A stretch of 64,000 nt of DNA, taken from DATARH01 sp036268075. GTDB lineage: Bacteria > Pseudomonadota > Alphaproteobacteria > ATCC43930 > CGMCC-115725. The stretch lies in the NCBI GenBank assembly GCA_036268075.1, contig DATAUV010000106.1, forward strand, positions 1-64,000, given 5' to 3'. The first letter of the stretch is position 1, and every line of letters starts with the position of its first letter. The translations under genes were made by a program, and so were the position numbers. The notes below the pieces were generated by a model, which was not told the origin of the DNA, did not search any database, and saw only the letters and a program-made list of their open reading frames with translations. Below, piece by piece: positions 24,375 to 32,835 of the stretch.

Positions 24375-25219
24375 TGGTCAGCGCGCCCCGCAGCGCGGTC
24401 GTGCCGCACACGGTGCTGATCATCGGCCTGGTGCTGGTGCTGTTCCCGATCTTCATCGCGTTTGTGGCCGCCAGCGATTTGTTGCCCGACATCCTCAACG
24501 CGCCGATGAGCCTCGTGCCCGGCCCGCATTTCATCGCCAATTCGATCGAGGCGCTCGGCGTCGGCACGGTCAAGACCAGCGGCCAGCCGGTGTGGTCGAT
24601 GATGATGAACAGCGCGGTGATGGCGCTGTCGATCGCGGTGGGCAAGATCGCGATCTCGCTGCCCTCGGCCTATGCGGTGGTCTTCTTTCGCTTTCCGCTG
24701 CGCCGCCTGTGCTTCTGGGCGATCTTCGTGACGCTGATGCTGCCGGTCGAGGTGCGCATCATGCCGACCTACAAGATCGTCGCGGACCTGCACCTGATCA
24801 ACAGCTATGCCGGCCTCAGCCTGCCGCTGATCGCGTCGGCGACCGCGACGCTGCTGTTCCGCCAGTTTTTCCTGACCATCCCCGACGAGCTGGTCGAGGC
24901 CGCCAAGATCGACGGCGCCGGGCCGTGGCGGTTTCTGGTCGACACGGCGATCCCGCTGTCGAAGACCAATATCGCCGCCCTCTTCGTGATCCTCTTCATC
25001 TTTGGCTGGAATCAGTACCTCTGGCCGCTGCTGGTGACCGACACGCCGTCGATGACGACGATCGTCATCGGCATGCGCCAGATGATCGGCAACGGCGACG
25101 CGCAGACCGAGTGGCAGCTCATCATGGCGACCGCCCTCCTCGCGATCGTCCCGCCGGTCGCGGTGGTGGTGCTGATGCAACGCTGGTTCGTCAAAGGCCT
25201 GGTCGAGAGCGAGAAATGA
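24371..25219 (+). CDS. ugpE: Glycerol-3-phosphate ABC transporter permease UgpE
   Basis: This is the second channel subunit of the Ugp importer, 282 residues with six helices. The first is HTVLIIGLVLVLFPIFIAFV. The EAA loop reads LVEAAKIDGAGPWRFLVDTA, and FVILFIFGWNQYLWPLLVTD near the C-terminus is typical of UgpE. The start is the ATG at 24371 or the next codon, at the end of a chain of short start-stop units after ugpA. Its stop overlaps the GNAT acetyltransferase ATG by 4 bp, so that gene is translationally coupled. Confidence 0.93.
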   Translation: MMVSAPRSAVVPHTVLIIGLVLVLFPIFIAFVAASDLLPDILNAPMSLVPGPHFIANSIEALGVGTVKTSGQPVWSMMMNSAVMALSIAVGKIAISLPSAYAVVFFRFPLRRLCFWAIFVTLMLPVEVRIMPTYKIVADLHLINSYAGLSLPLIASATATLLFRQFFLTIPDELVEAAKIDGAGPWRFLVDTAIPLSKTNIAALFVILFIFGWNQYLWPLLVTDTPSMTTIVIGMRQMIGNGDAQTEWQLIMATALLAIVPPVAVVVLMQRWFVKGLVESEK

Positions 25220-25695
25220 TCGCCTACCGCCCCGCAACGCTCGAAGAGGCCCCCGACATCCTCGCGGTGATGAAAGCGCTCGCCGACGAGATCCCGCTGC
25301 GCCTCGACCGGCTGGAGGACGAAGAGGCCCTCTATCGCGTCATCCGCACCTGCGCCCGCTCCGGCGAATCCTGGGTCGCGACCGATGGCAGCGCGCCCAA
25401 TGGGGACGCGATCGTCGGCGTGGCCCTCGTCCAGCAGAACGAGACCGACCGGTTCTGGGGCGAGAACGAGGCCCTCGAAATCCGCCACGCCGGCGTGCTC
25501 CCGAGCCACCGGCGCCAGGGCATCCTCACCGAATTCCTGGCCCGCATCCTCACCCGGCTGGTGCCGGTGACCGTGCAGGTCGCGGCCACCAACGATTCCG
25601 GCATCGGCCGTCGCCTCGAAGCCGCCCGCTTCATCCGCGAGCCCTCGCCCGGCGGCCAACGCTATCGCTGGGAACCGGGGGCGAGATCGCCGTGA
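25216..25695 (+). CDS. GNAT-family N-acetyltransferase
   Basis: The 159-residue product has the GNAT layout: an N-terminal strand (MIAYRPATLEEAPDILAVMK), central strands (AIVGVALVQQNETDRFW), the acetyl-CoA loop seen as VLPSHRRQGILTEFLARIL (R-x-x-G-x-G/A type), then VQVAATNDSGIGRRLEAARF. The acceptor cannot be predicted. It overlaps ugpE by 4 bp (ATGA) and is therefore in the ugp transcript, an unusual passenger. The toxin-antitoxin module follows after 72 bp. Confidence 0.85.
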   Translation: MIAYRPATLEEAPDILAVMKALADEIPLRLDRLEDEEALYRVIRTCARSGESWVATDGSAPNGDAIVGVALVQQNETDRFWGENEALEIRHAGVLPSHRRQGILTEFLARILTRLVPVTVQVAATNDSGIGRRLEAARFIREPSPGGQRYRWEPGARSP

Positions 25696-25707
25696 CGGCT
25701 CGTCCCC

Positions 25708-25751
25708 TTGCGACGCGCGCGGCCAGCTCTTATTATGACCATATTAGTCAT
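25708..25751 (+). promoter_or_regulatory. Sigma-70-like promoter with palindromic operator
   Basis: TTGCGA (25708-25713), a 17-bp spacer and TATTAT (25731-25736) make a good vegetative promoter. Overlapping its -10 is the inverted repeat ATGACcatattaGTCAT (25735-25751). It lies 16 bp before the antitoxin ATG, where autoregulation by a Phd-type antitoxin or its toxin complex is expected. It is markedly more AT-rich than the surroundings. Confidence 0.6.
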
Positions 25752-25767
25752 TTCTCCGAGTAGCGGC

Positions 25768-26031
25768 ATGAGCCAAATTTCCGTAGCGCACGCCAAGGCA
25801 GAATTTGCCGCCTTGGTATCGCGGGCCGAAGCGGGCGAGCGCATCGTCGTTACCCGCAACGGCAAGCCCGTAGCCTGTCTTGGGCCATTGCCCGAGAAGC
25901 AGCCGGTCGTGTACGGCGACCTCGCGCATCTTGCGTCGTTGTTCCGGTCGCTCGACCTAGAGGACCTCTCGTTGCCGGAGGAGGTAATCGAGGATTTCGA
26001 GCGTTCGGCCGCCGAGTTCAAATGGCCCTAA
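25768..26031 (+). CDS. Phd/YefM-type antitoxin
   Basis: The 87-residue protein starts MSQISVAHAKAEFAALVSRA, continues GERIVVTRNGKPVACLGPLP and ends in an acidic helical tail, which is the Phd/YefM fold. The N-terminal part binds DNA and the tail wraps the toxin. The ATG at 25768 gives the standard length; an upstream ATG at 25735 lies in the operator and is less likely. It overlaps the PIN toxin gene by 10 bp. Codon use is a little less GC-rich than in the ugp genes, in keeping with acquisition. Confidence 0.88.
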   Translation: MSQISVAHAKAEFAALVSRAEAGERIVVTRNGKPVACLGPLPEKQPVVYGDLAHLASLFRSLDLEDLSLPEEVIEDFERSAAEFKWP

Positions 26032-26414
26032 AGACGTCGCTTTTGGCCGACACGCACTACGTGATCTGGCTCAGAGCGGAACCGCAAAGGCTGACCGGCG
26101 GAGAGCGTAGGGTTTTGGACGAGACCGACAACCGCTACGTCAGCATCGTGACGCTATGGGAGATTGCGATCCTGATCGGTCGCGGACGCGTTCCCGGGAG
26201 CGCAGAGTGGCTGGAAACTCCCAAAGGTTTTGAATTGCTTCCAATCCAGGTTCGGCACTGCCGAGCCCTGCTCGATCTCCCCCCGTTGCATGGCGACCCT
26301 TTCGACCGAATGCTGGTCGCCCAGGCGCGAAGCGAACAGATCCCGTTGATGACGCGAGACCGCCGCATGTCGGCCTATGAACCGTTCGCCCCGATCATCC
26401 ACGGTCCCGTCTGA
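26022..26414 (+). CDS. PIN-domain (VapC-type) toxin
   Basis: The 130-residue product is a probable RNase toxin. PIN acidic residues are seen in LLADTHYVIWL (first Asp), TLWEIAILIGRG (Glu), and HGDPFDRMLVAQARSEQIPLM followed by TRDRRM (C-terminal Asp cluster). This is the PIN subclass with a THYVIWL motif usually paired with Phd-like antitoxins. Its stop shares one base with the ugpC start (TGATG), so the toxin gene is directly coupled to the transporter ATPase gene. Confidence 0.9.
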   Translation: MALKTSLLADTHYVIWLRAEPQRLTGGERRVLDETDNRYVSIVTLWEIAILIGRGRVPGSAEWLETPKGFELLPIQVRHCRALLDLPPLHGDPFDRMLVAQARSEQIPLMTRDRRMSAYEPFAPIIHGPV

Positions 26415-27457
26415 TGGCCACCGTAACCCTCCACGAGCTGCGCAAATCCTATAACGACCGCGAGGTCGTCCACGGGGTGTCGTGCGCGGTCGCGGATGGC
26501 GAGCTGGTGGTCGTGGTCGGACCGTCGGGGTGCGGGAAGTCGACCCTCCTGCGGATGGTGGCGGGGCTGGAGACTGTCACGGCAGGCACCGTTTCGATCG
26601 ACGGGCGGGTCGTCAACGAGGTCGGGCCGAAAGACCGCGACATCGCGATGGTGTTCCAGAACTACGCGCTTTACCCGCATATGAGCGTCTACGACAACAT
26701 GGCCTATGGCCTGCGCATGCGCGGGATGGGGAAGGACGACATCCGCACCCGGGTCGAGCGTGCCGCCGGCATCCTTCAGCTCGACGGGCTTTACGAGCGC
26801 AAGCCGCGCCAGCTTTCGGGCGGCCAGCGCCAGCGGGTCGCGATGGGGCGGGCGATCGTGCGCGACCCCAAGGTGTTCCTGTTCGACGAGCCGCTGTCGA
26901 ACCTCGACGCGCTGCTCCGGGTGCAGATGCGGGTCGAGATCAAGCGGCTGCAGCAGCAGCTCGGCACCACCGCGCTTTACGTCACCCACGACCAGGTCGA
27001 GGCGATGACGCTGGCTGACCGGCTGATCGTGATGAACGCCGGCATCGCCGACCAGATCGGCGCCCCGCTCGACCTCTACGAGCGGCCGGAGACGGTGTTT
27101 GTCGCGGGGTTTATCGGCTCGCCGGCGATGAACCTGCTGCCGGGCCGGCTCGACTCCCGCGGTGTTTGGGTGGCGGGTGTGCTGCTGCCCCCGGGTCACG
27201 GCGAGGCGGACCGGCAGGTCGTCGTCGGGCTGCGACCCGAGCACCTCGAAGTAACGCCGGAGGGTCCGCTCGCGGTGCGGGTGGAGCTGCTGGAACGGCT
27301 CGGCGCCGACACGATCCTGCACGGCAGCATCGACTCGGCCCGCCTCACCGCGCGCGTCGCCGGCTCCTTCGCCCCCGACCTCGGCAGCATGGTTTCTCTC
27401 ACGATCCGCCCCGAGCAGATCCACCTGTTCGACCGCGATACCGGCAAGCGGATCTAA
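26414..27457 (+). CDS. ugpC: Glycerol-3-phosphate ABC transporter ATPase UgpC
   Basis: UgpC powers the Ugp importer from the cytoplasmic face. The 347 residues contain Walker A GPSGCGKST, Q-loop VFQNYALYPHMSV, signature LSGGQRQRVAMGRAIV, Walker B VFLFDEPLSNLDA and switch TALYVTHDQVEAM. A C-terminal TOBE/OB regulatory domain follows (VVGLRPEHLEV, LTIRPEQIHLFD). It is last in the operon, separated from ugpBAE by GNAT and toxin-antitoxin genes. It ends in a 4-bp tail-to-tail overlap with cobB. Confidence 0.93.
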   Translation: MATVTLHELRKSYNDREVVHGVSCAVADGELVVVVGPSGCGKSTLLRMVAGLETVTAGTVSIDGRVVNEVGPKDRDIAMVFQNYALYPHMSVYDNMAYGLRMRGMGKDDIRTRVERAAGILQLDGLYERKPRQLSGGQRQRVAMGRAIVRDPKVFLFDEPLSNLDALLRVQMRVEIKRLQQQLGTTALYVTHDQVEAMTLADRLIVMNAGIADQIGAPLDLYERPETVFVAGFIGSPAMNLLPGRLDSRGVWVAGVLLPPGHGEADRQVVVGLRPEHLEVTPEGPLAVRVELLERLGADTILHGSIDSARLTARVAGSFAPDLGSMVSLTIRPEQIHLFDRDTGKRI

Positions 27458-28770
27458 TCGCCCATCCGGTCGATCAGATGGATGAACGAGCCGGCCACGC
27501 GCCCGACCCGTAGTCCGCACGCGCCCAGCTCTTTGCCCGAGGCGTCGCGCAGATCGAAGAGGGGCTCGGCCCCGCGCTCACGCTGGATCGTCGCATAGTG
27601 GAATTCGTGCCCGCGAAAGCGCGCGCCTGTCTGCCCGAATGCCGCGTCCCCCGTCAGCCGCGCCTCGCGGTAGCCGAGATGCAGCCGACGCTCCGCGAAG
27701 CTCGTCGTCAGCGGCAGCACCCCGGCCATTTCGTAGGTGATTCCCTGTAAGTCCTCTAAAGCCTCCCCAAGCACCATATAGCCACCGCATTCCGCATAGA
27801 TCGCCGCGCCCGACGATGCCGCGCGGCGCAACCCCTCGCGGAAATTGGCGGCGCCGGCAAGCTTTCCGGCATGGAGTTCAGGGTAGCCGCCGGGCAGGTA
27901 GACGGCATCGCCGTCCGGAGCCTCGTCGGCAAGCGGCGAGAACAGGGTCACCTGTGCCCCCTGACGGCGCCATCCATCGAGCACTGCGGGATAGGCGAAG
28001 GCGAAGGCGTCGTCGCGCGCGACCGCTATCCGCTGGCCCAGCGGCGGCAGCGGTGCGGCAGGCTCACCGCCGGCGAGAAGCGATGGCCGCGCCAGCGCCG
28101 CCAGCCCGGAAATGTCGAGCCCCGCCGCGGCCGTCTCGGCGGTTGCCGCCGCCGGGGCCGCCTCGGTCGCCGGAACCAGCCCGAGATGGCGCGCCGGCAA
28201 AACCAGGGCAGGATCCGCCGGCACCGCGCCAAGGCAGGGAAGGTCCGGCAGATGGCGCGCGACGGCCGCTTCGAGCACCGCACGGTGGCGCGCCCCGGCG
28301 ACCCGGTTGAAGATGACCCCGGCGATCGCGACGCCCGGGTCATGCCGCGCGAAGCCGGCGACCAGCGCCGCGGCCGAGGCGCCCTGCCCTTTGGCGTCGA
28401 CGACCAGCACCACCGGCCAGCCGGTGCGGCGCGCGAGGTCGGCGGTCGAGCCGGTCTCGCCGTCGGTCCCGGTGCCGTCGAAGAGCCCCATGACCCCTTC
28501 GCACACGACGATGTCGGCCCCGCGTTCAAGCCCGCCGACGAGCCCGGCCAACATCGCCGGCCGCATCGCCCACGGGTCGAGGTTGAGGCAGGGCGCGCCG
28601 CTCGCCAGTGCGTGGAAGCTCGGGTCGATGTAATCGGGGCCAGCCTTGGCGGCGGCGACCCGAAATCCGGCGCGGCGCAGCCCGTGGAGCAGCGCAAGCG
28701 TCACCAGCGTCTTGCCGCTGCCCGAGGCCGGTGCGGCGACGATCAGCCCGCCGCTCACCGACCCGCTCAC
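27454..28770 (-). CDS. cobB: Cobyrinate a,c-diamide synthase CobB
   Basis: CobB amidates the a and c carboxylates of (hydrogeno)byrinate using glutamine and ATP. The 438 residues have an N-terminal P-loop-type synthetase (LIVAAPASGSGKTLVTLALL, AAKAGPDYIDPSFH, VVCEGVMGLFDGTGTDGETG). A class I glutamine amidotransferase follows, with PGGYPELHAGKLA and the nucleophile in AECGGYMVLG. A GTG start overlaps the cobA stop by 4 bp (GTGA), so cobA-cobB are coupled. Sequence alone does not separate CobB from the anaerobic-pathway CbiA. Confidence 0.94.
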   Translation of the reverse strand: MSGSVSGGLIVAAPASGSGKTLVTLALLHGLRRAGFRVAAAKAGPDYIDPSFHALASGAPCLNLDPWAMRPAMLAGLVGGLERGADIVVCEGVMGLFDGTGTDGETGSTADLARRTGWPVVLVVDAKGQGASAAALVAGFARHDPGVAIAGVIFNRVAGARHRAVLEAAVARHLPDLPCLGAVPADPALVLPARHLGLVPATEAAPAAATAETAAAGLDISGLAALARPSLLAGGEPAAPLPPLGQRIAVARDDAFAFAYPAVLDGWRRQGAQVTLFSPLADEAPDGDAVYLPGGYPELHAGKLAGAANFREGLRRAASSGAAIYAECGGYMVLGEALEDLQGITYEMAGVLPLTTSFAERRLHLGYREARLTGDAAFGQTGARFRGHEFHYATIQRERGAEPLFDLRDASGKELGACGLRVGRVAGSFIHLIDRMGD

Positions 28771-29549
28771 CCCGGCCGGAACCAGTCCAGCGCCGGGCCG
28801 AGCCCGACGACCGGGCCGATCACGACCACCGCCGGCGGCTCGATCCGCGCGGCCTCGGCGGCGGCAGCGGCATCGCCGAGCGTCGTCGTCAGCACGCGCT
28901 GCGCGGCCGTCGTGGCCTTGCTGACGATCGCAACCGGCTCGGCCGGGTCGCGCCCCGCCGCAATCAGCCGCGCGACGATCGCCCCGATATGCCGGAGCGC
29001 CATGTACAGCACCAGCACCGGCGCGCCGTGTGCGATCGCCGCCCAGTCGCGCGTATCCGGTGCGTCGCCGCCGTCATGGCCGGTGACCAGCGTCACCGCC
29101 GAGTTGACGCCGCGATGGGTCAATGGGATGCCGGCATAGGCGAGCCCGCCGATCCCGGCCGTGATCCCGGGCACGACGCGGAACGGGATGCCGGCCTCCG
29201 CCAGCGCCAGCGCCTCCTCGCCGCCGCGCCCGAACACCATCGGGTCGCCGCCCTTGAGCCGCAGCACCCGCTTGCCGGTGCGGGCCAGCGCGATCAGCCG
29301 CGCCGAGATGTCGGGTTGCCGCGGCGACGGGCGGCCGCCGCGCTTGCCGGCGTCCTCATGCTCGGCGCCGGCGCGTGCGAGCGCCAGGATGCGCGGGTCG
29401 ACCAGCGCGTCGTAGACGACCGCGTCGGCCCGTTCGAGCGCGTGCAGCGCCAGCACCGACAACAGCCCCGGGTCGCCCGGCCCCGCGCCGACCAGCCAGA
29501 CGCTGCCGGCGGCAAATTCGGGAAGGGCGAGTTTCGCAGTATCGGTCAC
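28767..29549 (-). CDS. cobA: Uroporphyrinogen-III C-methyltransferase CobA
   Basis: CobA adds methyl groups at C2 and C7 of uroporphyrinogen III to make precorrin-2, the entry to cobalamin and sirohaem. The 260-residue single-domain protein shows VGAGPGDPGLLSVLALHALE, VVYDALVDPRILALA, RLKGGDPMVFGRGGEEAL, VVPGITAGIGG and PLTHRGVNSAVTLVTGH. No CysG dehydrogenase/ferrochelatase domain is fused. The start is taken as GTG at 29549 (VTDTAKLAL); the frame continues upstream into the divergent cbiD start, which makes longer forms unlikely. Only 38 bp separate it from cbiD. Confidence 0.94.
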   Translation of the reverse strand: MTDTAKLALPEFAAGSVWLVGAGPGDPGLLSVLALHALERADAVVYDALVDPRILALARAGAEHEDAGKRGGRPSPRQPDISARLIALARTGKRVLRLKGGDPMVFGRGGEEALALAEAGIPFRVVPGITAGIGGLAYAGIPLTHRGVNSAVTLVTGHDGGDAPDTRDWAAIAHGAPVLVLYMALRHIGAIVARLIAAGRDPAEPVAIVSKATTAAQRVLTTTLGDAAAAAEAARIEPPAVVVIGPVVGLGPALDWFRPG

Positions 29550-29587
29550 GGCGCGGACGCTAGCACAAATTGCGCTAAACTCGCCCG

Positions 29588-30685
29588 ATGGCACGGGGGC
29601 AGACAACGGAATTGCGGCGCGGCTGGACCACCGGCGCGTGCGCCGCCGCCGCCGCGCGCGCCGCCTATGCCGCGCTGCTGACCGGCGTGTTTCCCGACCC
29701 CGTCGCGATCCGCCTGCCCGGCGGGCAGATGCCGAGCTTTCCGCTGGCGCTGGCCGAGCGGCGCGGCGGCACGGCGCAGGCGGGTATCGTCAAGGATGCC
29801 GGCGACGACCCCGATGTCACGCATGGCGCGCTGATTGTCGCCGAGGTCGCACCGGGCACGGGGGGAACGGGGATCGTCTTCGCCGCCGGCGAGGGGGTCG
29901 GCACGGTGACCCGCCCCGGCCTGCCGCTCGGCGTCGGCGAGCCGGCGATCAACCCGGCGCCGCGCGCGATGATCCGCGCCACGATCACCGATTTGGCCGA
30001 GGCCAACGGCGTGCCGCCGCCCGACCTGCGCGTCACCATCGCAATCCCCGGCGGCGAGCGCCTCGCCGAAAAGACGATGAATGCACGGCTCGGCATTGCC
30101 GGCGGGCTGTCGATCCTCGGCACGACGGGCGTGGTGATCCCCTATTCCTGCTCGTCGTGGATACACGCGATCCACCGCGGGATCGACGTCGCGCGCGCCG
30201 CCGGCCTCGACCATATCGCCGCCGCGACCGGCTCGACTTCGGAGCGCGCGGTGCAGGCGCTTTATGCCTTGCCGGACCACGCCCTCATCGACATGGGCGA
30301 TTTCGCCGGCGGAACCCTCAAATATCTGAGCCGGCGGCCGGTGCCGCTTCTGACCCTGGCCGGCGGGTTCGCCAAGATGGCCAAGCTCGCCGGCGGACAT
30401 CTCGACCTTCATTCAAGCCGCAGCCGGGTCGACAACGCGCTCCTGGCCGATCTGCTGGGCGAGCTCGGCGCCGACGCGGAGATCCTTGCCGCCGCGCGCG
30501 TGTCGGACAGCGCCGGCGCGGTGCTCGAAATCGCCGCACCCTGGCGCGAGGCGCTGGCCGACAGGGTCGCGCGGCGCGCGCGGGCGGTGGCGCTGGCGAC
30601 GCTCAGCGGGCATACTGAGGTCGAGGTCGCGATCGTCGACCGAGCCGGTGCGTTTCTCGCGCGGGTCGGCGGCGGAGGAGAGTGA
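29588..30685 (+). CDS. cbiD: Cobalt-precorrin-5B C1-methyltransferase CbiD
   Basis: CbiD methylates C1 after loss of the C20 fragment, the step done by CobF in the classical aerobic pathway. The 365 residues show the family start RRGWTTGACAAAAARAAYAA, then VKDAGDDPDVTHGALI, GEGVGTVTRPGLPLGVGEPA, GGLSILGTTGVVIPYSCSSW and GFAKMAKLAGGHLDLHS. It is a CbiD, not the radical or CobF type. The stop overlaps the cobK ATG by one base (TGATG), so the two are coupled. It is divergent from cobA. Confidence 0.95.
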   Translation: MARGQTTELRRGWTTGACAAAAARAAYAALLTGVFPDPVAIRLPGGQMPSFPLALAERRGGTAQAGIVKDAGDDPDVTHGALIVAEVAPGTGGTGIVFAAGEGVGTVTRPGLPLGVGEPAINPAPRAMIRATITDLAEANGVPPPDLRVTIAIPGGERLAEKTMNARLGIAGGLSILGTTGVVIPYSCSSWIHAIHRGIDVARAAGLDHIAAATGSTSERAVQALYALPDHALIDMGDFAGGTLKYLSRRPVPLLTLAGGFAKMAKLAGGHLDLHSSRSRVDNALLADLLGELGADAEILAAARVSDSAGAVLEIAAPWREALADRVARRARAVALATLSGHTEVEVAIVDRAGAFLARVGGGGE

Positions 30686-31464
30686 TGACCCCACGCCGTC
30701 TCCTCATTCTCGGCGGCACCGGCGAGGCTTCCGCGCTGGCGCGCGCCGTGCTCGTGCGCTTTGGCGACACGGTCGAGCCGATTACCGCTCTCGCCGGCCG
30801 CACCGAGCGGCCCGGCCCCGTTCCCGGCCAGGTACGTATCGGCGGGTTTGGCGGCGCGAGCGGGCTCGGCGCCTACCTGACCGAGCAGCGAATCGACTGC
30901 GTGGTCGACGCGACCCACCCGTTCGCCGCCGAAATCTCCGCCTCGGCGCGGATCGCCTGCGACACGATGCAGGTGCCGCGGCTGATCCTGCAGCGGCCGC
31001 CATGGCGGCGGCACCCGCTCGACCGCTGGATCGAGGTCGACAGCATTGAGGCGGCCGCCATGATTGTCGGCCGGGTCGGACGGCGCGCCTGGCTGACGGT
31101 CGGCTCCGGATCGATCGCGCCGTTCGCCCAGGCCGACAGCGTGCGTTTTCTCGTGCGCCTGGTCGACCCGCCGCGCGAGCGCCTGCCGCTCAAATTCTAC
31201 GAAATCGTCCTCGGGCGCGGCCCGTTCACATTGGCCGAGGAGCAGCACCTCGTCGCACGCCACGCGATCGACGTGCTGGTGTGCAAGGCGAGCGGCGGCG
31301 CCGCGACCGAAGCCAAGCTGATCGCCGCCCGCGAGCTCAGCTTGCCCGTCATCATGATTCGCCGCCCGCCGACAGAAGAGGGCCCGACCGTCGACACGAT
31401 CGAGGCCGCGCTCGACTGGCTCGACGGCGGTAACCGCCCCGCTTTGGCGCAGAGGCTGCCATGA
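30685..31464 (+). CDS. cobK: Precorrin-6A reductase CobK
   Basis: CobK (CbiJ) reduces a macrocycle double bond of precorrin-6A with NADPH. The 259 residues begin TPRRLLILGGTGEASALARA. They contain IDCVVDATHPFAAEISASA, VGSGSIAPFAQADSVRFLVR and VCKASGGAATEAKLIAARE, all family signatures. A GTG at 30682 is open, but the ATG at 30685 has a better-placed GGAGGAG site. The gene overlaps cbiD at its start and the ankyrin gene at its end. Confidence 0.93.
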   Translation: MTPRRLLILGGTGEASALARAVLVRFGDTVEPITALAGRTERPGPVPGQVRIGGFGGASGLGAYLTEQRIDCVVDATHPFAAEISASARIACDTMQVPRLILQRPPWRRHPLDRWIEVDSIEAAAMIVGRVGRRAWLTVGSGSIAPFAQADSVRFLVRLVDPPRERLPLKFYEIVLGRGPFTLAEEQHLVARHAIDVLVCKASGGAATEAKLIAARELSLPVIMIRRPPTEEGPTVDTIEAALDWLDGGNRPALAQRLP

Positions 31465-32036
31465 CCGTCCGACGCCTTGCTGTCTGCGCGCTTGCCCTGA
31501 TCGCCTTGAGCCCGCCGGCCCACGCGCAGTTCATGAACCCGTTCACCGGCTACTACGAGAACATCGCCCGGGTCGCGCAGAAAAACGACGCGGGGGCCGT
31601 ACAGCAGCTCATTACGCAGGGATCGAGCCCCAACGACACCGACGACGCGGGTCGTGCCGGGCTGCACTTCTCGGCGATCAACGGCAATGCCCGGATCACC
31701 GAGATGCTGATCAAGGCCGGAGCGCTGATCAACATCAAGGACCCGCTCGGCGACACCCCTCTCTTTTACGCCTCGGACCGCGATCACTCCGATGTCGTCA
31801 AGCTGCTGCTCGACGCGGGCGCCGCGCCGGATGCCGAGAACCGCAGCGGCGTCACCCCGCTGATGACGGCGGCGCAGCGCGGCAATGTCGATGTCGTGCG
31901 GCTGCTGCTCGCCAAGGGCGCCGACCCGACCAAAACCGATTATACCGGCCGCGACGCGGTGAGCTGGGCGCAGGAAAGCCACAAGCAGTCGCTCGTCCAG
32001 CTCTTGCGCCAGGCTCCCTCGCAACGCCGCCGCTAA
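31461..32036 (+). CDS. Secreted ankyrin-repeat protein
   Basis: The 191-residue product has a signal peptide (RRLAVCALALIALSPPAHA) followed by about four ankyrin repeats. Examples are DAGRAGLHFSAINGNARITE, LGDTPLFYASDRDHSDVVKL and SGVTPLMTAAQRGNVDVVRL. It is therefore a periplasmic or secreted binding protein. The ATG overlaps the cobK stop by 4 bp, so it is the third gene of the cbiD-cobK unit, though no cobalamin role is known for such proteins. A palindrome follows its stop immediately. Confidence 0.88.
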   Translation: MTVRRLAVCALALIALSPPAHAQFMNPFTGYYENIARVAQKNDAGAVQQLITQGSSPNDTDDAGRAGLHFSAINGNARITEMLIKAGALINIKDPLGDTPLFYASDRDHSDVVKLLLDAGAAPDAENRSGVTPLMTAAQRGNVDVVRLLLAKGADPTKTDYTGRDAVSWAQESHKQSLVQLLRQAPSQRRR

Positions 32037-32070
32037 AGCAAAACCGATCCTATTCGAATCGGGTTTTGCT
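32037..32070. terminator. Palindromic repeat between ank and cobM
   Basis: AGCAAAACCGAT and ATCGGGTTTTGCT pair around a short loop, one base after the ank stop. It is a second copy of the repeat at 21024-21053. Convergent ank and cobM both end on it, so it can work as a bidirectional terminator. The cobM reading frame runs into it and its last codons come from the repeat. Confidence 0.75.
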
Positions 32071-32835
32071 TGAGCGCGCCCGACGGGGCCGCAAGACATG
32101 GTGATGTCCCGGCGCGTAAAGCCGGCTTTCGCCGGCGAGCTCGCCGGCTAGCGCCCGGCCGACCAGGATCAGTGCGGTGCGGGTGATCCCGGCCTCCTTC
32201 ACGCGCTCGCGGATGTCGGCGAGGGTGGCGCGGATCAACCGCTCATCCGGCCAGCTCACGCGGTAGGCGACGACGACCGGACAGTCGGCGCCGTAATGCG
32301 GCGCGAGATCGCGGACCACACGGGCGAGATTGGCGATCGACAGATGGATCGCCAGGGTCGCACGGCTCGCGGCCAACCGGTCGAGGCTCTCGCCCTCGGG
32401 CATCGCCGAGGCGCGCGTCGCGGTGCGCGTCAGGATCACGGTCTGGGCGATCTCGGGGAGGGTCAGCTCGATCTGCAAAGCCGCCGCCGCGGCGGCGAAG
32501 GCCGGCACGCCCGGGGTCACGTCATAAGCGATGCCGAGCGCCCGGAGCCGGCGCATCTGCTCGCCGATCGCGCCGTAGAGCGACGGGTCGCCGGAGTGGA
32601 CTCGCGCCACCTCATGCCCCGCCGCGTCGGCCGCCGCAATCTCGGCGACGATCTCGTCGAGTGTCAGCGGCGCGGTATCGACGACCCGCGCCCCTGCCGG
32701 CGCCACCGCGACGATCTCGCGCGGCACCAGCGACCCGGCATAGAGGCATACCGGACAGCGCCGGATCAACGCGAGCCCGCGCACCGTGATGAGGTCCGCC
32801 GCGCCCGGCCCCGCACCGATGAAATGCACGGTCAC
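32050..32835 (-). CDS. cobM: Precorrin-4 C11-methyltransferase CobM
   Basis: CobM methylates C11 of precorrin-4. The 261 residues show the family pattern VHFIGAGPGAADLITVRGLA, CPVCLYAGSLVPREIVA, VARVHSGDPSLYGAIGEQMR, DVTPGVPAFAAAAAAL and SIANLARVVRDL. A GTG start overlaps the cobJ stop by 4 bp. It is last in the long minus-strand cob operon. The final residues (SSKTRFE) and the stop are encoded by the palindromic repeat, suggesting the original stop was lost and replaced by repeat sequence. Confidence 0.95.
   Translation of the reverse strand: MTVHFIGAGPGAADLITVRGLALIRRCPVCLYAGSLVPREIVAVAPAGARVVDTAPLTLDEIVAEIAAADAAGHEVARVHSGDPSLYGAIGEQMRRLRALGIAYDVTPGVPAFAAAAAALQIELTLPEIAQTVILTRTATRASAMPEGESLDRLAASRATLAIHLSIANLARVVRDLAPHYGADCPVVVAYRVSWPDERLIRATLADIRERVKEAGITRTALILVGRALAGELAGESRLYAPGHHHVLRPRRARSSKTRFE

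Noticed and set aside
23357..25237. Minus-strand frame of 626 codons opposite ugpA and ugpE
   Set aside because: Antisense of permease genes; low-complexity Asp/His/Arg translation without a start site.
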